DNA of 64,000 nt from the NCBI GenBank assembly GCA_013397435.1, contig VZRG01000437.1:447704-511703 (forward strand). Direction: 5' to 3'. Below the pieces are notes generated by a model. That model was not told the origin of the DNA. It made no database searches and worked only from the letters and a program-made list of their open reading frames with translations. The first letter of the stretch is position 1, and each line of letters opens with the position of its first letter. The position numbers and the translations under genes were made by a program. Shown piece after piece: positions 13,081 to 26,603 of this stretch. The stretch is from Erythrocercus mccallii. Taxonomy: Eukaryota; Chordata; Aves; Passeriformes; Dicruridae.

Positions 13081-14199
13081 TGTTGTGGTTTGACGCTAGT
13101 CAAACACCAGGCACCCGCCAAAATCACTCACTTGCCCTCCCCTCCTACAGCTGGGCAGAGGAGAGGAAAAAAATTAAAATTAAACTGGGAGAAAACACTC
13201 CAAGGGCAAAACAGGCTCACCTTAGAGCTACAAAGTGAGTTTATTACAATAAAATCAGAGAAGGATAATAAGAAGTAAAATAATACCTTAAAAACACCTT
13301 TCCTTTCCCCAAGCCCTCCCTCCTTCCCACCGCCAGCGCAGAGAAGCAGGGCTGTGAGGGTTTGGTCAGTTCATCACCTGAGGTTTTCTGCAGCTGCTGC
13401 TCAGGGAGAGGAGTCCTTCCCCTGTGAGACCAGGGGGTCCCTCCCACCGGAGACAGTGCTCTGTGAACTTCCCCAGCCTGGTTCCAACCTCACAAGCACC
13501 AGCCCTCCCAAAACTGCTGCGGCGCGGGTCACTCTGCCACGGGGTGCAGCCCCCCAAGGACAGGCTGCTCCAGCCTGGGAGCAGGGAACCTCCCTCTGCT
13601 GGGTCTCCCACAGGATCACAGCCTCCTCCTCAGGCATCCACCTGCCCCAGCATGGGCACCTCTCTCACAGGCTGTGCAGGGATCTCTGCATCCCCCGTGG
13701 ATCCCCACGGGCTGTGGGTGGATCTCTGCATCCCCCGTGGATCCCAAGGGCTGTGGGTGGATCTCTGCATCCCCCGTGGATCCCCATGGGCTGTGGGTGG
13801 ATCTCTGCATGCCCCTGCCCCGGGCTGCAGGGACACAGCTGCTTCACCATGGTCTTCCCACAGCCTGCAGAGGAATCTTGTTTCCAGCACCTGGAGCAGC
13901 TCCTCCCCTCCTTCTGCACTGACCTTGGTGTCTCCACGTTATTTCCTTCACATGTTCTCACCTCCTCTTTTCTGGCTAGGAAAAAAAACCTGTGCATGCT
14001 TTATTTTGTTTTGATTTTCTTCTTAAATCTGTTATCACAGAGGCATTACCATCCCCTCTAATTGGCCCAGCCTCTAGCAGCATGTCCGTCCTCAGAGCCA
14101 GCAGGGACCGACTCTGCCAGATGATGGAAACTTCCCACAGCTTCTCACAGAAGCCTCTGTGCCCCCACCACCAAAACCAGGCTGTGCAAAACCAACACA
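13081..14199 (-). mobile_element. Solo LTR of an avian ERV (ERVL-like), minus orientation
   Basis: The unit begins TGTTGTGGTT at 13081 and ends AACCAACACA at 14199, giving TG...CA ends that are imperfect inverted repeats. The flanks are GATGC (13076-13080) and AATGC (14200-14204), a 4/5-match 5-bp target-site duplication, as expected for ERVL-type integration. Read on the minus strand it runs from TGTGTTGG through a CCAAT-containing promoter region, an ATTTAAG TATA-like element (about 14020), a GC-rich transcribed part with 40-bp tandem repeats, and an AATAAA signal at 13245-13240. No internal retroviral sequence is present, so the provirus was reduced to one LTR by LTR-LTR recombination. The sequence closely resembles a very common passerine LTR that I know by pattern; the exact family name needs a repeat library. 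A 235-codon plus-strand frame (13354-14061) lies entirely inside it and is not a gene. Confidence 0.85.
13681..13832. repeat. 40-bp tandem repeats inside the LTR
   Basis: Three nearly identical units of 40, 39 and 40 bp start at 13681, 13721 and 13760, and a diverged partial fourth starts at 13800. Each contains GATCTCTGCATC and CCCGTGGATCCC followed by GGGCTGTGGGTG. On the LTR's own strand they lie between promoter and poly(A) signal, so they would be transcribed. A one-base deletion in the second unit shifts the reading frame, which argues against a coding role. Confidence 0.9.
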
Positions 14200-14669
14200 A
14201 ATGCCTGCTGAATAAAGAATCCTATCCCAAAATTGATGTAATGCATACACAAGCATCCTCCCACTAGTAATTACAAAGGGTTTTATTCTTGTTTGGTTGA
14301 TTTCTAGGTTGCTTGCCTTGGTTTTTAAACACAGCCAAAGGGAATTAAAGGACTGTTGTATAATAAATTTCAAACCATGAGTATTCAGCAGAGAAATAGA
14401 TATTTTAAAACATTTATATCCTGGATTAACCAGGGAAAAATCTTACTTCTTTAAGGAACAAGAGTACTTCTCAAATATTTATCCACTGCTGCTGCATAGC
14501 AGGTTAGAAACAAACTTTTGCAGAGCTTCTAAATTTCTCACTTAGAGAGATAATGGCACAGTTTGTGAGCTTAAAAGAGAATAGTTAAACTATGCTGTTT
14601 TAATTACATTGCTTTTGTAAAGTTAATCTTTATTCTTATTGCAATTAAGTGCATTTTAGGAAAAAAAGT
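14200..14669. other. Spacer between solo LTR and CR1
   Basis: Starts with the AATGC target duplication of the neighbouring LTR. The rest is AT-rich with no recognisable feature. Confidence 0.5.
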
Positions 14670-15957
14670 GTCTATGGCACATGCAAGATGAGGAGGTGAT
14701 CCAAGACAGCCAGCACGGCCTTACTACAAGCAGATCATTCCTGACTAATGTAGTGGTGTTTTGTGATGGGGTGACTGCAGCAGTCTGAAAGGGAACACTG
14801 ACCAAAGTCACCCACCTAGACTTCTGTAAGGCCTTTGAGACGGTCTGACATGACATGCCTATCTCCAAACTGGAGAGACGTGGATTGGAAGGGGAGACTG
14901 TTCAGTGGATAAGGAATTGGTTGTCTGGATGCAGTCAGTGGCTCTGTGCCCAGATGGAGACCAGTGATGAGTGGTGTCCCTCAGGGCTCTCTTGGTACTC
15001 AGGCACTTCAGTATCTTTGTCAGTGACAGAGGCAGTGGCACCAAGGGCACCCTCAGTACATCTGCAGGTGACAGGATGCTGAGCAGCGCGGGTGACACTA
15101 CAGAAAGATGGGATGCCATCCAGGGGCACCAGGACAAGCTTGAGAAATGGGCCAGTGGGAGTCTTATGAAATCCCATAAAGCCAAGGGCAAGATTCTGCA
15201 CCTGGATTAGGGCAATCCCAGCAGACATGAGTACAGAACTGGAGACAAATTCACTGAAAAGGACTTGGAGGTTCTCATGGCTGAAAAGACGGATTTGACC
15301 CAGCAATGTACCCTTGCATCCCAGAGTGCCGAACGTGTCCTGGGCTGCATCCAGAGCAGTGTGGGCAGCAGGGCCAGGGAGGGGATTCTGCCCCTCTGCT
15401 CTGCTCTGCTGAGAGCCCACCTGCAGGGCTGCATCCAGCTCTGGGCTCACAGCACAGGAGAGACATGGACCTGCTGGAACACAGGGACCTGTGGCCAGAG
15501 AAGGCCACAAAAATTATCTAAGGACTGAAGCACGTCTCCTGTGAGGACAGGCTGAGACAGCTGGGGGTGTTCAGCCTGGAGAAGAAAAGGCTCTGTAGAG
15601 ACATTATAGCTCCTTCCAGTGCTTAAAGGGCACTTATAAGAAGGCTTCTCAAGAGTATAGGGGCAAGTGATAAGACAAGGGAGAATGGCCCTAAGCTGAA
15701 GAAGGCTAACTTTAGATTAGCCATAGGGGAGGAACTCTTTACCGTGAGGGTGATGAGGCACTGGAACAGAGAAGCTTTCCCAGAAGGTTTCCCAGAGAAG
15801 CTGTGGATGCCTCATCACTGGAGGTTTTCAAGATCAGGTTGGAATGGGCTTTGAGCAACCTCGCCCAGTGAGAGATGTTCCTGCCCATGCCAGGGAGGTT
15901 GGAACCACTTGATCTTTAAAGTTCCTTCCAAACCAAACCATTCTAAGATTCTATGGA
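14670..15957 (+). mobile_element. CR1 LINE, 5'-truncated, plus strand
   Basis: This is the 3' part of a chicken-repeat-1 non-LTR retrotransposon, covering the second half of the reverse transcriptase, the thumb/C-terminal region and the 3' UTR. In frame from 14681 the reading contains DSQHG, then LDFCKAFETV (14816-14845), the conserved LDFxKAFDTV block, followed at once by a TGA stop. The position of the catalytic F/YADD box, about 15060-15080, reads as SAGD, so the metal-binding aspartates are lost. Further on DAIQ, DKLEKWA and HLD match the family order, and the thumb block is at 15330-15445. The 3' end keeps the usual decayed ending (TTCCTTCCAAACC, then ATTCTATGG near 15947). The endonuclease domain and 5' end are missing, as in most genomic CR1 copies. 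Frameshifts and stops make it inactive. All frames from 14855 to 15528 on both strands are parts or shadows of it. Confidence 0.93.
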
Positions 15958-18900
15958 TTTGACAACTTTCATGTGAAAAAACCCGTCTATGATCCTGGGG
16001 GCTTATCCACAAACTTATGAAGTTTCTTTCCTACCTGTTCCTCATATCACAAATATAAGTTTTTGTATTAGCCAAACTAAAGATAATATTGAGCTCTTAT
16101 TTGGCTTCTTAAATAACTAGTCTGTACATGCCATTTGCCAGAACATTATTATAAAAGGCTATTCTATAAACTTAGCCAACCAATTTACATTTCTTTCCCT
16201 CATGTACCTCTTCCAGACTTTGAACCAAGTAATTCTCCATTTTAGAAACCCTACCTGCCATCTTCTACCTTCTCTTCTTTTAAAACCCTCTTCAAAATGC
16301 TCTTGCTTAATCAGACCTGAAAATGCTAGCCTGCCCTTTTAAGATATAGTATGGCAATTTATTTTTGTTAAACCTCTAAATAATGTAACTCATCTATGCC
16401 ACAATATGAAGTGGCTCATTGCCACTTTCTCACATTCTAGTAGTAGTAATTCTAGACTTCTAAGTGTTTTTTTATTCTCTCATTTTTCAGCTGACTTTTA
16501 TCATGGAATGCCATTCTGTGAAGTTTAATTATCTGAAAAAGTGTTTGCTAGGACCAAACATTGGTATGCACAAGACCTGAATAAAATATTGCCTTTGTCA
16601 GAAAGAACTAATAGAAGAACTCTGATTTTCAAAGACAAATATTTGCAGTATTATGATGTTTAGTCTATAGAAAAGTCCACACATTTTTGTAGTCTTCCAT
16701 CAGAGCCATTTGAAACTTGCTCTTGTTTCAGATCTGAAGGGGCCCTGCATGGAAAATAGTTAAGCCATTTTTTTCCAATGCTACCATCAATGTCCAAAGG
16801 ATACTCTCTCTCTCAAGAGTCCTGCTTTTCTCATACCTTTATCACAACATTGCTGCAAGACTTCCAGTTTAAGTACAAAACCGCAGTATTTAAAAAAGAA
16901 ATTAGAAAGACATAAGATGAAAATGTTACTGCCATAGAAAGTTTAACACCGCATACACATTTTGTGTTCCTTGGTCAAGCTGGCAACTAAACACACTGCT
17001 CATGCATACTTTGTAACATCTGTGCAAACACTGCTGTAGGTCTTGACCCTTTAAGGATTTTGTGGCATTTTTTTATGGATTTCTCTGCATTTACTAACCA
17101 AAATCCATGTATAATATGCTCCTATACAAGCATGCTGTGTTTCTCCAGAAACCTCCTCAACAGCCATTCCCAAGAACTGGGGAGAAGAAACATGCCTATA
17201 ACCTACTCATCTCTGAGCACCACCTCTGAGCAGAGCTACTGAATACTCTAGCCCAGAATAAAATACTCAACAACTTACAAATACAGCAGTAAATATGCTC
17301 AGCTCATACCATCAAGGACTCACTCAAACCCTGTATGGTGTCATGAGCCTTCTTTGGTCTTACTTACTAACACACTGGAAATTATGGTTTAGTAGGAGAC
17401 TATTTTCTGGGAGGCTAAACCAAACAGGAAAATAGTGAGGTGACTCTCTTCCAAAAACTACGTCTTTAACATATACAGTTTTCATAATAATGCATGTGTA
17501 ATTAAAAATACAGGGGCACTCCAGACAGGATTTCCTTTCCTTGCTATAAAGGACATTTAGGGAAGATTTGCCTTCTGGACACGTTGAAGAATTTCATACA
17601 CTAGAGATGATTTCTAGTAGAGAAATAAGACAGAAGAGATAGTGGCAATGATTTTACCCTCATCTACATTTACAGATCAAAAACATTTTCTTATTCATAA
17701 ATTTCAACTGCCTTCCTTGTAAGTCAATGAAAATGTGAGGACTCAGCCCTTGCTCAAATTTCCATCTAGCACCCAGAATTCATGGCTGCATATTGGACTA
17801 CAGTTGGCTTTGTTTTTCTGAGGAAAATCCCAGGTTTTATCTTCTTTTTCTTGAACTGAAGATCAAAGAAAGCCAGAAAAACTGCAATGTTATAGGGGTA
17901 AGAACTGAAATGCACACTGACTCTTTGTGCTTCATAGTGTGGAAGTGATAATTATTCCTTATTTTACTGAGTAAGAATCCAGCATATGCCATGTAACAGA
18001 GACAGATTTACATCAAGCTACAGTGCAATGTAAGGGAAGCTCTGTGGCTCAGTAGTACTTTTCCATTGGCTATTTTTATATTAAGAGTCTCATGCATGCT
18101 GCAAAGTTATAAACTGAAATATACTAATAGATTGCAAAATTTTCTGTTCTAGGCTTGATTCAAAGGTAACACCACTCACATCTCCTTGCCTCACACAACT
18201 GTTATTTTGACAGAGATACACCAGACCACAAAGGAAATACAAAATTTCACCATCCAGTCCCCCACAAGAGGCCTGGCCACTTTGTTGACTTGTGCAGCAT
18301 TAGGTTAAGCATAGACAAAGCATTCCACTTTTACCAAGAAACAGGACAAGTTTCCATGGCTATTATCCTAGATATCTCCACCTGTTAGCTCTGTTGGTTT
18401 TCTGATTGTGCTAATACAAAACAAACTCCTCCTCATCAGGGATCGTTAAAAAAAGAGTGATGTATGAGTTACCAGACATGATGCAAAGTTTATAAGGTGA
18501 GAAACTTTACGGTTTCCCTAGCTTTAATCACAAAATTCATACAGAGGCATAATGAAAATGAATAATAAGCTGCCACAAATTATCAGAAATCTTATGTGAC
18601 TGCCTGTATAAAAAAAATCTTGAAAGAGGAAGATTAAGAAAAATTATTTGTAAAACAAAGAACTACAGGAGCAAAGGCATACATGCAAAGCAGTTTAAAA
18701 CTTTACAGAGTTAACAACATCATAAAAAATAAAAAATCTGCAGGCCACAAGGAAGCAAGAACATAATAGTCTCTCTAAGGAAGAGATAAAAAATGCAAGC
18801 TATCCAAAATGAAGAAAAAACCATGCAAAGTAGCTTCAGAAAGAAGGGGAGAAGTTTTTTGGGAAAATTCACAACATTGAGTAAAAGACATCCTAAGCCT

Positions 18901-19816
18901 TGTAGAAGATGAAAAGAAAATCTTCCCATCCTGAGCCAATACAGATGGAGAGAAAAAGGAGCAGATGTGCCTTTTTTGTCTTTAATACAAAGTTAAATTG
19001 TGCAAGATACTGATGAGCATTTTATATGGCTGTTTCTACTTCTGTAGTTTTACGTGTTGAGCTTTTGAAACTGGACAGCAATTATTTTCTTCCATTTTAT
19101 AATGAAAAATGTGTTGACTGCAATAATGATTAAAACATTTCTAGAGCTGCAGTCTCACAAACTGCAGTACAGACTAAGAGAAAACAGCCTACTCCTTCTG
19201 TAGCAACAGTGCTGCAGATATGTGAAGAACCTGCTTTTACCAAAAATTGGTATTCTGCCTGAAGTTATACAGCAGAGTCAGGAGTGTGTATACATGGATG
19301 ACCAGTAATGAGCTTTGCTGCCCTTTTCTTATGGGCAAGTAAGAAAACAGAAGTTAGTATTGATGCATGTGTATGCCTGATTTTCTGAAAGGCCAGTGCT
19401 GGTTCTTGCTACAGAACAAATTATTCTGCTGTTTTCATTGGACACGGGGAACAGCAGGTTCCATAAAGGGACTACTTGTGAATTAAAATATAATTTACAC
19501 AGGGGTCTATATTAGTAGTGCATTTATATAAATGTGCTGCATTGCATAATCCCTTACTATAACTAACATTTCTTAATACCAAAATACTCTTAAGAAAGAC
19601 CGCCATATTAAATAGCTGGGTTTCTTGAATAGTATGTGGTATTAGTTGTGCTTGTATTAACCCAAAATGAATACTTAGAAACACCCCCTAAATGTGAAAA
19701 TTCCATTCCCGATAATATTTCATTAGGACTCCTCAGACATCAGATAAACTTCCTACATTAACTCTGAGGCACTGTGATCTGTGTTGTTTGACTTGTGACA
19801 ATGGCTTGCATCCTAA

Positions 19817-19833
19817 TTTTTTTTTTTTTTTTT
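19817..19833 (+). repeat. Poly-T run
   Basis: A run of about 17 T. It may mark the tail of an old minus-strand retro-insertion, but no body was recognised to its right. Confidence 0.8.
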
Positions 19834-22800
19834 ATCAAGCTGAAGTTTGTGTCTGTACCACCTGGGATATTTTCTGATGCTTCTGGAAACTGCATGCTTG
19901 CCTCAAATTGTGCAAATGTGGCAAATGGGATTGTGTAACTTCTGGAGAAGCTTTTTACCTTGCCCAACCTGGCCTTGCCCTCATTTTTAACCCTTCTGGT
20001 ACAGGTCACCAACAATTCTGATTACACCTAGGATATACACTAGTGAGAGATGAAGCACAGTAAGACACTGAGGAATCGGGTTGTGAGGAGCACATTTCAA
20101 AGAATGTATGCATTCATGTGCACAGTGCATGCTAACCTCAAAGCTACACCCATGTATGAGAGCTAAATACTTACGATTTATGCAGCAAATTTAAGGCGTT
20201 TTACAGTTGAAGTATTTTTAAACTCTATCCTTCCTTCATTAAAGGGATTTAAAATCTGAAATATAAAATTTAAAAGTTCAATATAATAAGGATTTTGAAA
20301 GTTTTTGTGCAGCTTTAGCTAAATAATGTTGTATTCCCTCACGTCAGAAAACGTCTAAAGCAGCCCATAGCAACCAATCCCTCAATTACAAAGAGCTTTG
20401 TCAAAGCTATGAATGTCACAAGGTACCTGAGTACTCAGAGATTATGGGGTAATAGCATCTCAGTCCCATGGTAATGAAAAAATATGCCTGTTCCGAGGAG
20501 GCGTTCAGGCATTGTGCTCTCCAGCAGCAGCAGGTAAACCAGCCAATTCAAGACAAAAACAAGCAGGCCTGCTTGAGAATGAGACCTTTCTTATCTCATT
20601 CCTGTACTTTTAGCTCACCACCCGGCTCCCTGCACACATCTGCTTTGGCAAACTCCAAAGTGTTTGTCCATTTTAAACATCTACCCAACACCTCTCCCTG
20701 CTCAATGCAGTGCTTCTCCCAGAGATTAAGGATCTGTTCAAAATCCAGTTTTACATTTTTGAAAATCTCTCCTGGAGATGAGCAGGAAACCCATTTTCAG
20801 GCTATGAGGAATGAGCAAAACTAGAGGAGACATTAGGAAGTGAGAATGAAACAGCCTGGAGACACATTGGATATGCACAAAGGTGCCAAGAGGTGCCAGA
20901 GGGACATAAACTATTACCCTATCAATTAAGAGTAAGTCAAAGCTAGCAAATGTCATGTGGGACCAATAAAGAACAGAACAGAAGAGTTGATTCACCCCTC
21001 AGCAGAGCTTTGGCACTGTGTGCTTGTGTATTTGTCAGGTACCTTTCCTGCTGTGACAAAGCAGCATCCACAGTGTCAGTCTCCTCCTTATGTCTGCTGA
21101 ACCCTCACTCTGTATAATGAAAGGAAGAGAACAGCCCAAATTAAACAAGCAGGCAGTTCTCCCTTACCAGTTTGAATAAATGACAGCTCTGCCTAGCAGT
21201 ATCAGAACCCAAATCTATATTAAATTTTTACCAATATCTTTTAGAGCAGCAGTTTCATTTACTGAAAAAGAGGGAGGAAATAAAAGAGGAAAATTAATTA
21301 TAAGGCTGAAAGGTTTGCATTCGCACTGCAAGGAGCGAAGTACCCCAGCCAAACAGTTGTCAGGGAATGCAGAAGGAACATGGGATGTTGCAAGACAGTG
21401 TGCAGATGAAGAATATGGCAGAGCAGCTCATAATACAACAACCCATCTCCTGCAGATGAAGAGGGGAGTGCTAACTGGACAATGTAAGCAATCCCAGGTC
21501 AAATGAAAAAGCTTCATCACTTTGTTTTCAGTGCTATCTGTTCTATTCTACAAGCTACTACAAGCCCAGTAGTCCACGAGGAAGCAGGACTTGTTTGGGG
21601 GATATGAAGTCCAAAAAAATGAAAATTCTAAGATAAGCTGGAAAGTGTGTTCTTATTTTGCTCCTAGTACTAGAGGACACACAGCTTGAAAAATTGTCAT
21701 ACTAGATGCAAAACCATGATCTCTGATATTTCACCTGCTTCAACTCAAGCAAGATCTACTAGAAGAGAACAGCCAGGCATCTTAGGGTAGGTTTTTACAA
21801 GCCTTGTAAAATTAAGCTTTAGGAAAGTCTGGCCCTTTAAACTGTTCATATATCAGTTTTTCACTGAGACTGTTAGCAAATTAAATGTAAAAAAGCTTCT
21901 TTGAATGAAATGCAAAACAAATGTTCAATATCTCTGATAAAATAAAATTATTTGCATTGATTTGAAAAAGATTTGTTTGAAAGATTTGAAATGATTGTTG
22001 AAATTATTAATCTATATTGCCCAATTTGAAATTAAAAGTAAAACATCTTTAGAGAATTTTTACCTCTATGAGTTTTCATCATTTCTTTTCCCAACCTATT
22101 ATGACATAATGGTTAGAAAACTTTTTTTGTGTGTGTATGTTTGCTATCTGTTTTCAGTTTTAAGTTTAATTTCTATAAAATTTTGACATTCTATGGCAAA
22201 CAAAGGAGGAATGAAGATCCAAATGAAAGAAGTATATAATTAATAGGTATCAGCAGCTCCTGGTAACTTTTACAAGACTGATATAAGAGCATGTAATGAT
22301 CATATGCCAGCATAGTGATAGCATGAAAGAAGGCTTTTGTGGGCTTAACATCCTTACAATAATAAAAATTAACACTTTACACAAAATAGAAAATTGAGAA
22401 AGCTTCAAAACTTCTTATTTTTCAAAATGTTTTTATTGGAAGCTTTTGTGAATTTCCCAGATATTCACAAAGCACTAAAGTTCAAGTGATGGAGTTTAAA
22501 CAGAATAACATACTTGCCCAAACTCAACCACCCTGTTACCACCCTTATAAATAACCTAAGATCATCAAAGAACATCCATATTTCTTCAGTATTTTATTCT
22601 CCCTTTGTAAAGCATGTAAAGCAAAGCCATTAGAGAGAAAAGCTCACATTATTTCTTTTCATAAAATATTAATCTTAAGGAGAAGGGAGAAGAGAAAAAA
22701 TATAATTCATTGCAAAATTACGTATCAGAAGCATTTCTAGCTTAGAAAATGCATCTACGGTTTTAAACAACATCAGTCCTATCTGTAAAGTTAGGAAGCG

Positions 22801-23331
22801 GATACATATGCAAGTAGTTCTCAGCTTTAATGAGATATAATAGACAACACTGAAAGAGGTGGTATTCCAGATATACTGGCTTATCTATATCACTTAAATT
22901 TATTACTTCATTCTACTTGAATCTGTTTCTCTGACTTTAAAAGCTGAAAATAGGGTTTATATTTCCAACCCACTTTCAGCAGGGTTTAAGGCAGTGGAAA
23001 TAATAGCTATGATCTCTATAAGTAACAGTAGGACTTGTTTTCAAGTGACAGGATGTACCAGAAGGATTTGTGAGAGGGCACATGAAACCAGGCATCTTGT
23101 ACTAATTGGAGCTATCTTTCCATTTCGCTTCTTGACTAAAACTGCCAGACTCTGACTCCTCTGACATAGTTTGCTTTTATTCAGCCTCATACCACAAATC
23201 TGCCTTTCCCCTTACTATTTTTATTATATGGGAAAATCGTGCTTAATTCACTATATGACTTAATTTTATATTAAGTTTAAAATTCCGGTTTTTTTAGTAC
23301 ACATTGCAGCCTCAGTGACAAGACTAGATTC

Positions 23332-23402
23332 TTGTTGGGGTTTTTTGTTGGTTTGTTTTGTTTGTTTGGGTTTGGTTTGTTTTTTTTTTGGTTTTGGTTT
23401 TG
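23332..23402 (+). repeat. G/T-only low-complexity tract
   Basis: About 70 bases made only of G and T, apart from the first and last C, built of GTTTG/GGTTT words. It is one of five such strand-asymmetric tracts in the window. Confidence 0.85.
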
Positions 23403-26400
23403 CCAGGTCACTGTACTGATGACAGATCATCTAATCTTTTCCCTATAATATGATTTAAGATTGTTATGGTAGGTGGACTATTCTTTCCTTGACCACATGA
23501 GAGAAGATATGACCTTCTGAGAAAAGCCCTCAGGGAAGGTCTATTTTTCTTCTAGGTTTTGTCTTTCTACATTAGGATTTAAATAATAGTAAGATGGTTT
23601 TTTAGACTGACAATTCAGCTACACTTACCTATAAACTTCTATTTCAATTTTACATGTGAAAATCTATGCTTTTCCTTATATCAGAAAAATTTTGTTTAAA
23701 ATAGATGGTTAAACACCTGCTCAATTCCAGCTTCTCTCTTGTGTCTCTAATGACACCTTCATATTACATTTATCCAGTAAAGGGATGTGCTTTATATGCA
23801 AAGCTGTAAAATAATCCTACCCATTCCGAATGAATGATAATAACAGATTTCCCAAAATGTTTCTTTCATAAGTCAAACTAAGAAGTTTCCTGTTGATGAT
23901 TTCATTATGTTATTTTCATCTTCTAGCAGAAGAAAAAAGTCTGAATAGACTTTAAAAAATTATATTGGAATTCAGTTGAAATAAATACAACGTACTGCAT
24001 AAAACCATGATAAGAGAGGATCTTTTTATAAAAGAAGCAATTCACTTGTCTGCTTTTTCGTCCCATCTTTCACAGAGGTTAGGTTGGGCCTTCACATTAG
24101 CAGCAAGCAAGGAAAACACGGCTGGTTGAAGGGGGCCATTTCATCGAAGAGAAGTGCAGCAAGGAGAAGCTGCTCTAGCCCAGGACACGTGGGCACAGCA
24201 CGCCCTGCTGCCTTGCAGCACTGGCACTGGTGACTCACACACACTGGTGACTCCTGCTCCACCAGGAGTCCCTTCCCAAATCCTCCCATCAACCACGCAC
24301 CAGCCTGCCTCCTTACATTCTTTTTGCTCTATACCTATTTCTAAAGTCTTGTCACAGAACCTGTACGTTTTTGAGAAACAGTGTATCTTGGACTCAAATC
24401 TTTTGGGAGAAGCAATTAAATGTTTTTCCTAGTTTCTGACAGAAAAGCCACCTAAGCAGGACCTCAGAGGGGTGGCAGGTGCCCCAGGAGGTTGGTCTTG
24501 CCTGTCACTTGAGAAGTCAGACCCCAGGGCTGAAAGAAGCTTCTCCTCCTTCTCCCTGAAAGTTGCATCTATTTCCCAGCAGCAACCTCATGCATTGTGG
24601 ATCCTCGGCTCCACATCCTGCAAAGTTCATTTGGAGAAACAAGGGTTTTGCAAAACAGGCTTCTCACCTACAGAGCTCATCCCTCTTAGGCAGCCTTGCT
24701 GCAATGCATGTGGATAGGAGCAGAAAGGAGAGCTGGATTGCTCTCAGAGACTGTGTGCCCCAAACTTCAGACATGCTTCCTTGGTTACAATAGAAGGTTT
24801 TGCATTTCCTTGAAATGGCCTAACAGTCACCAACACAGACTTTCAGAATGCATATTAATAAAAGGCAGGAAAATATGTTTGCCATTATTCTCTTGAAGCT
24901 GGTGTTCCCTGTTTTTCCCCTATTGCAGAAGCACCCCATATGGTTCCCTCCTGAGTGGGAGTTATCAGCCAGCCTCATCAACCACCTCCAAAGTCTTGCC
25001 ATTTCAATTTCCTCTCCTGTGTCTTGACACACCCTGGCACAGCCACTCAGAGCAGCTCTATGTCTGCAGCTTATGTCAGCAGCTGCTGTGTGCAGTGGAG
25101 CTCAGAGCCAGCATATCAGATTTAAAAGGAACACATGCATGCAAGGGAAACTTAATTGTGAAGCTGAAGCACTTTCTCTCTTCCTCCTAATATCAGAGCA
25201 GCGGGTGTCACAGCTTTCTTTAGCAGCTGGAAGTCCACATTGCTATTTGAGACTGGACAGTGACCATAAATGTCCAAAGGCAGCTGGCTGGTCAGACACA
25301 TCCCTGCACAGCACCAGTAACCTCCACACATCTGGGAAAACAAGTTATTCTACACAAACTCCTACTCTGTACATCCTTCTTGTTGCTTCTTTCCAGTTTC
25401 TTCAGAAACTGTGGCTGAAGAAGAGCAGCATCAAACTTGATGGGAGAAAGGAATAGGAATTACATTAAAACTTTCTGTGTTAAATTTACTTTGGGGAAAT
25501 AAAATTACATGTTTCTCATCCACACCACCTTTCTGTAGTGGAAATTTAGTAAAATAAATTTTCAAAGGTTCACTTGTATTCAATCCATTTGGCTTGTAAG
25601 AATAAGTTCATAATTTGTCATTCCTTCATTAGACCATTCTATCTGTTTTCCATAGCAAATTAATACTGGGCAATGGATGTTTACATGATCATTAATGTGT
25701 ACAAGGATGCAGCTTAGAGTTACCATTATTAAGTAGTCACAGAATAAATAAACACAACAATGCTTCATTTCAACATAATTTTCTTTCCTTGTTTATTGTT
25801 AATAGTTTCAAATTTTTTTCTTCTCTGCTGGCCCTTTTGCTTTTCGGTAGAAAATGAAACTATATTGTTATTCTAATTAAGACATCACAATTTATTTTTT
25901 TTTACTTTAAGAACTGCAATAATTAACTACAAAAACAATTCCATCTAGAAGTACATCCTATGACCATGAAAGATGTTTGGCATATTCTGATTTGTTTACA
26001 TTCTCAGTGGTTTTTTAAGTGCTATCCCACACACACAGAAATTGACTCCGAAAGCTAAGAGAAATACACTATATCTCATGCATAATACATGAATGCTATT
26101 GTATTGGCTATAGATTTTTCAGTGTTTGTGAAACTGAAATTTTAGCTGAAACTAATGTACAAAATAGTGTTGCCTTATAGGTAGCTAATTGCTTTTATTG
26201 AGCCTGACAACGGCTTGCTATCAGCATTAGCTGTATGTTAATTCCTGTAAGCATATACTACTTATGAACAAGCCAAAGCAGTTAAATATCTTGAACTTAT
26301 GTATAGAACTAAATCCTAGAAAGCAGAAACACTTATTTTCCTTACTTCTAGAAATCATAGCTCTCATGGCTAGCAGGTAGAGGAGCATGTTCCATGCAAA

Positions 26401-26603
26401 CTCTGTTTTTCTTGTGGAACATAAAGTATTTACATAACATATCTGTGTTACCTGCCACACGCCTCTGCAGCAGGACAGCTCAGTGAGGACAGTGCTACTT
26501 TTGCACTGTGATGTGCAAGGAGCAGCAAGTGTCTGTGAAACTGCATCAATAAATCTGCTCATTTTCCTTGAATAAATTTTATTGTCCATAATGAATTAAT
26601 TTA

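Noticed and set aside
13681..13832. CRISPR-like array
   Set aside because: Units are contiguous tandem repeats without unique spacers, inside a vertebrate LTR.
13354..14061. A 235-codon plus-strand frame with a repeated proline/glycine-rich motif
   Set aside because: It lies entirely inside a minus-strand solo LTR; its repeat is the 40-bp LTR repeat, and the 39-bp unit shifts the frame of the motif.
14859..15528. Several overlapping frames on both strands, up to 191 codons
   Set aside because: They are pieces or antisense shadows of the CR1 copy at 14670-15957.
25073..25456. 127-codon plus-strand frame
   Set aside because: No recognised motif, no conserved neighbour and no supporting splice structure.
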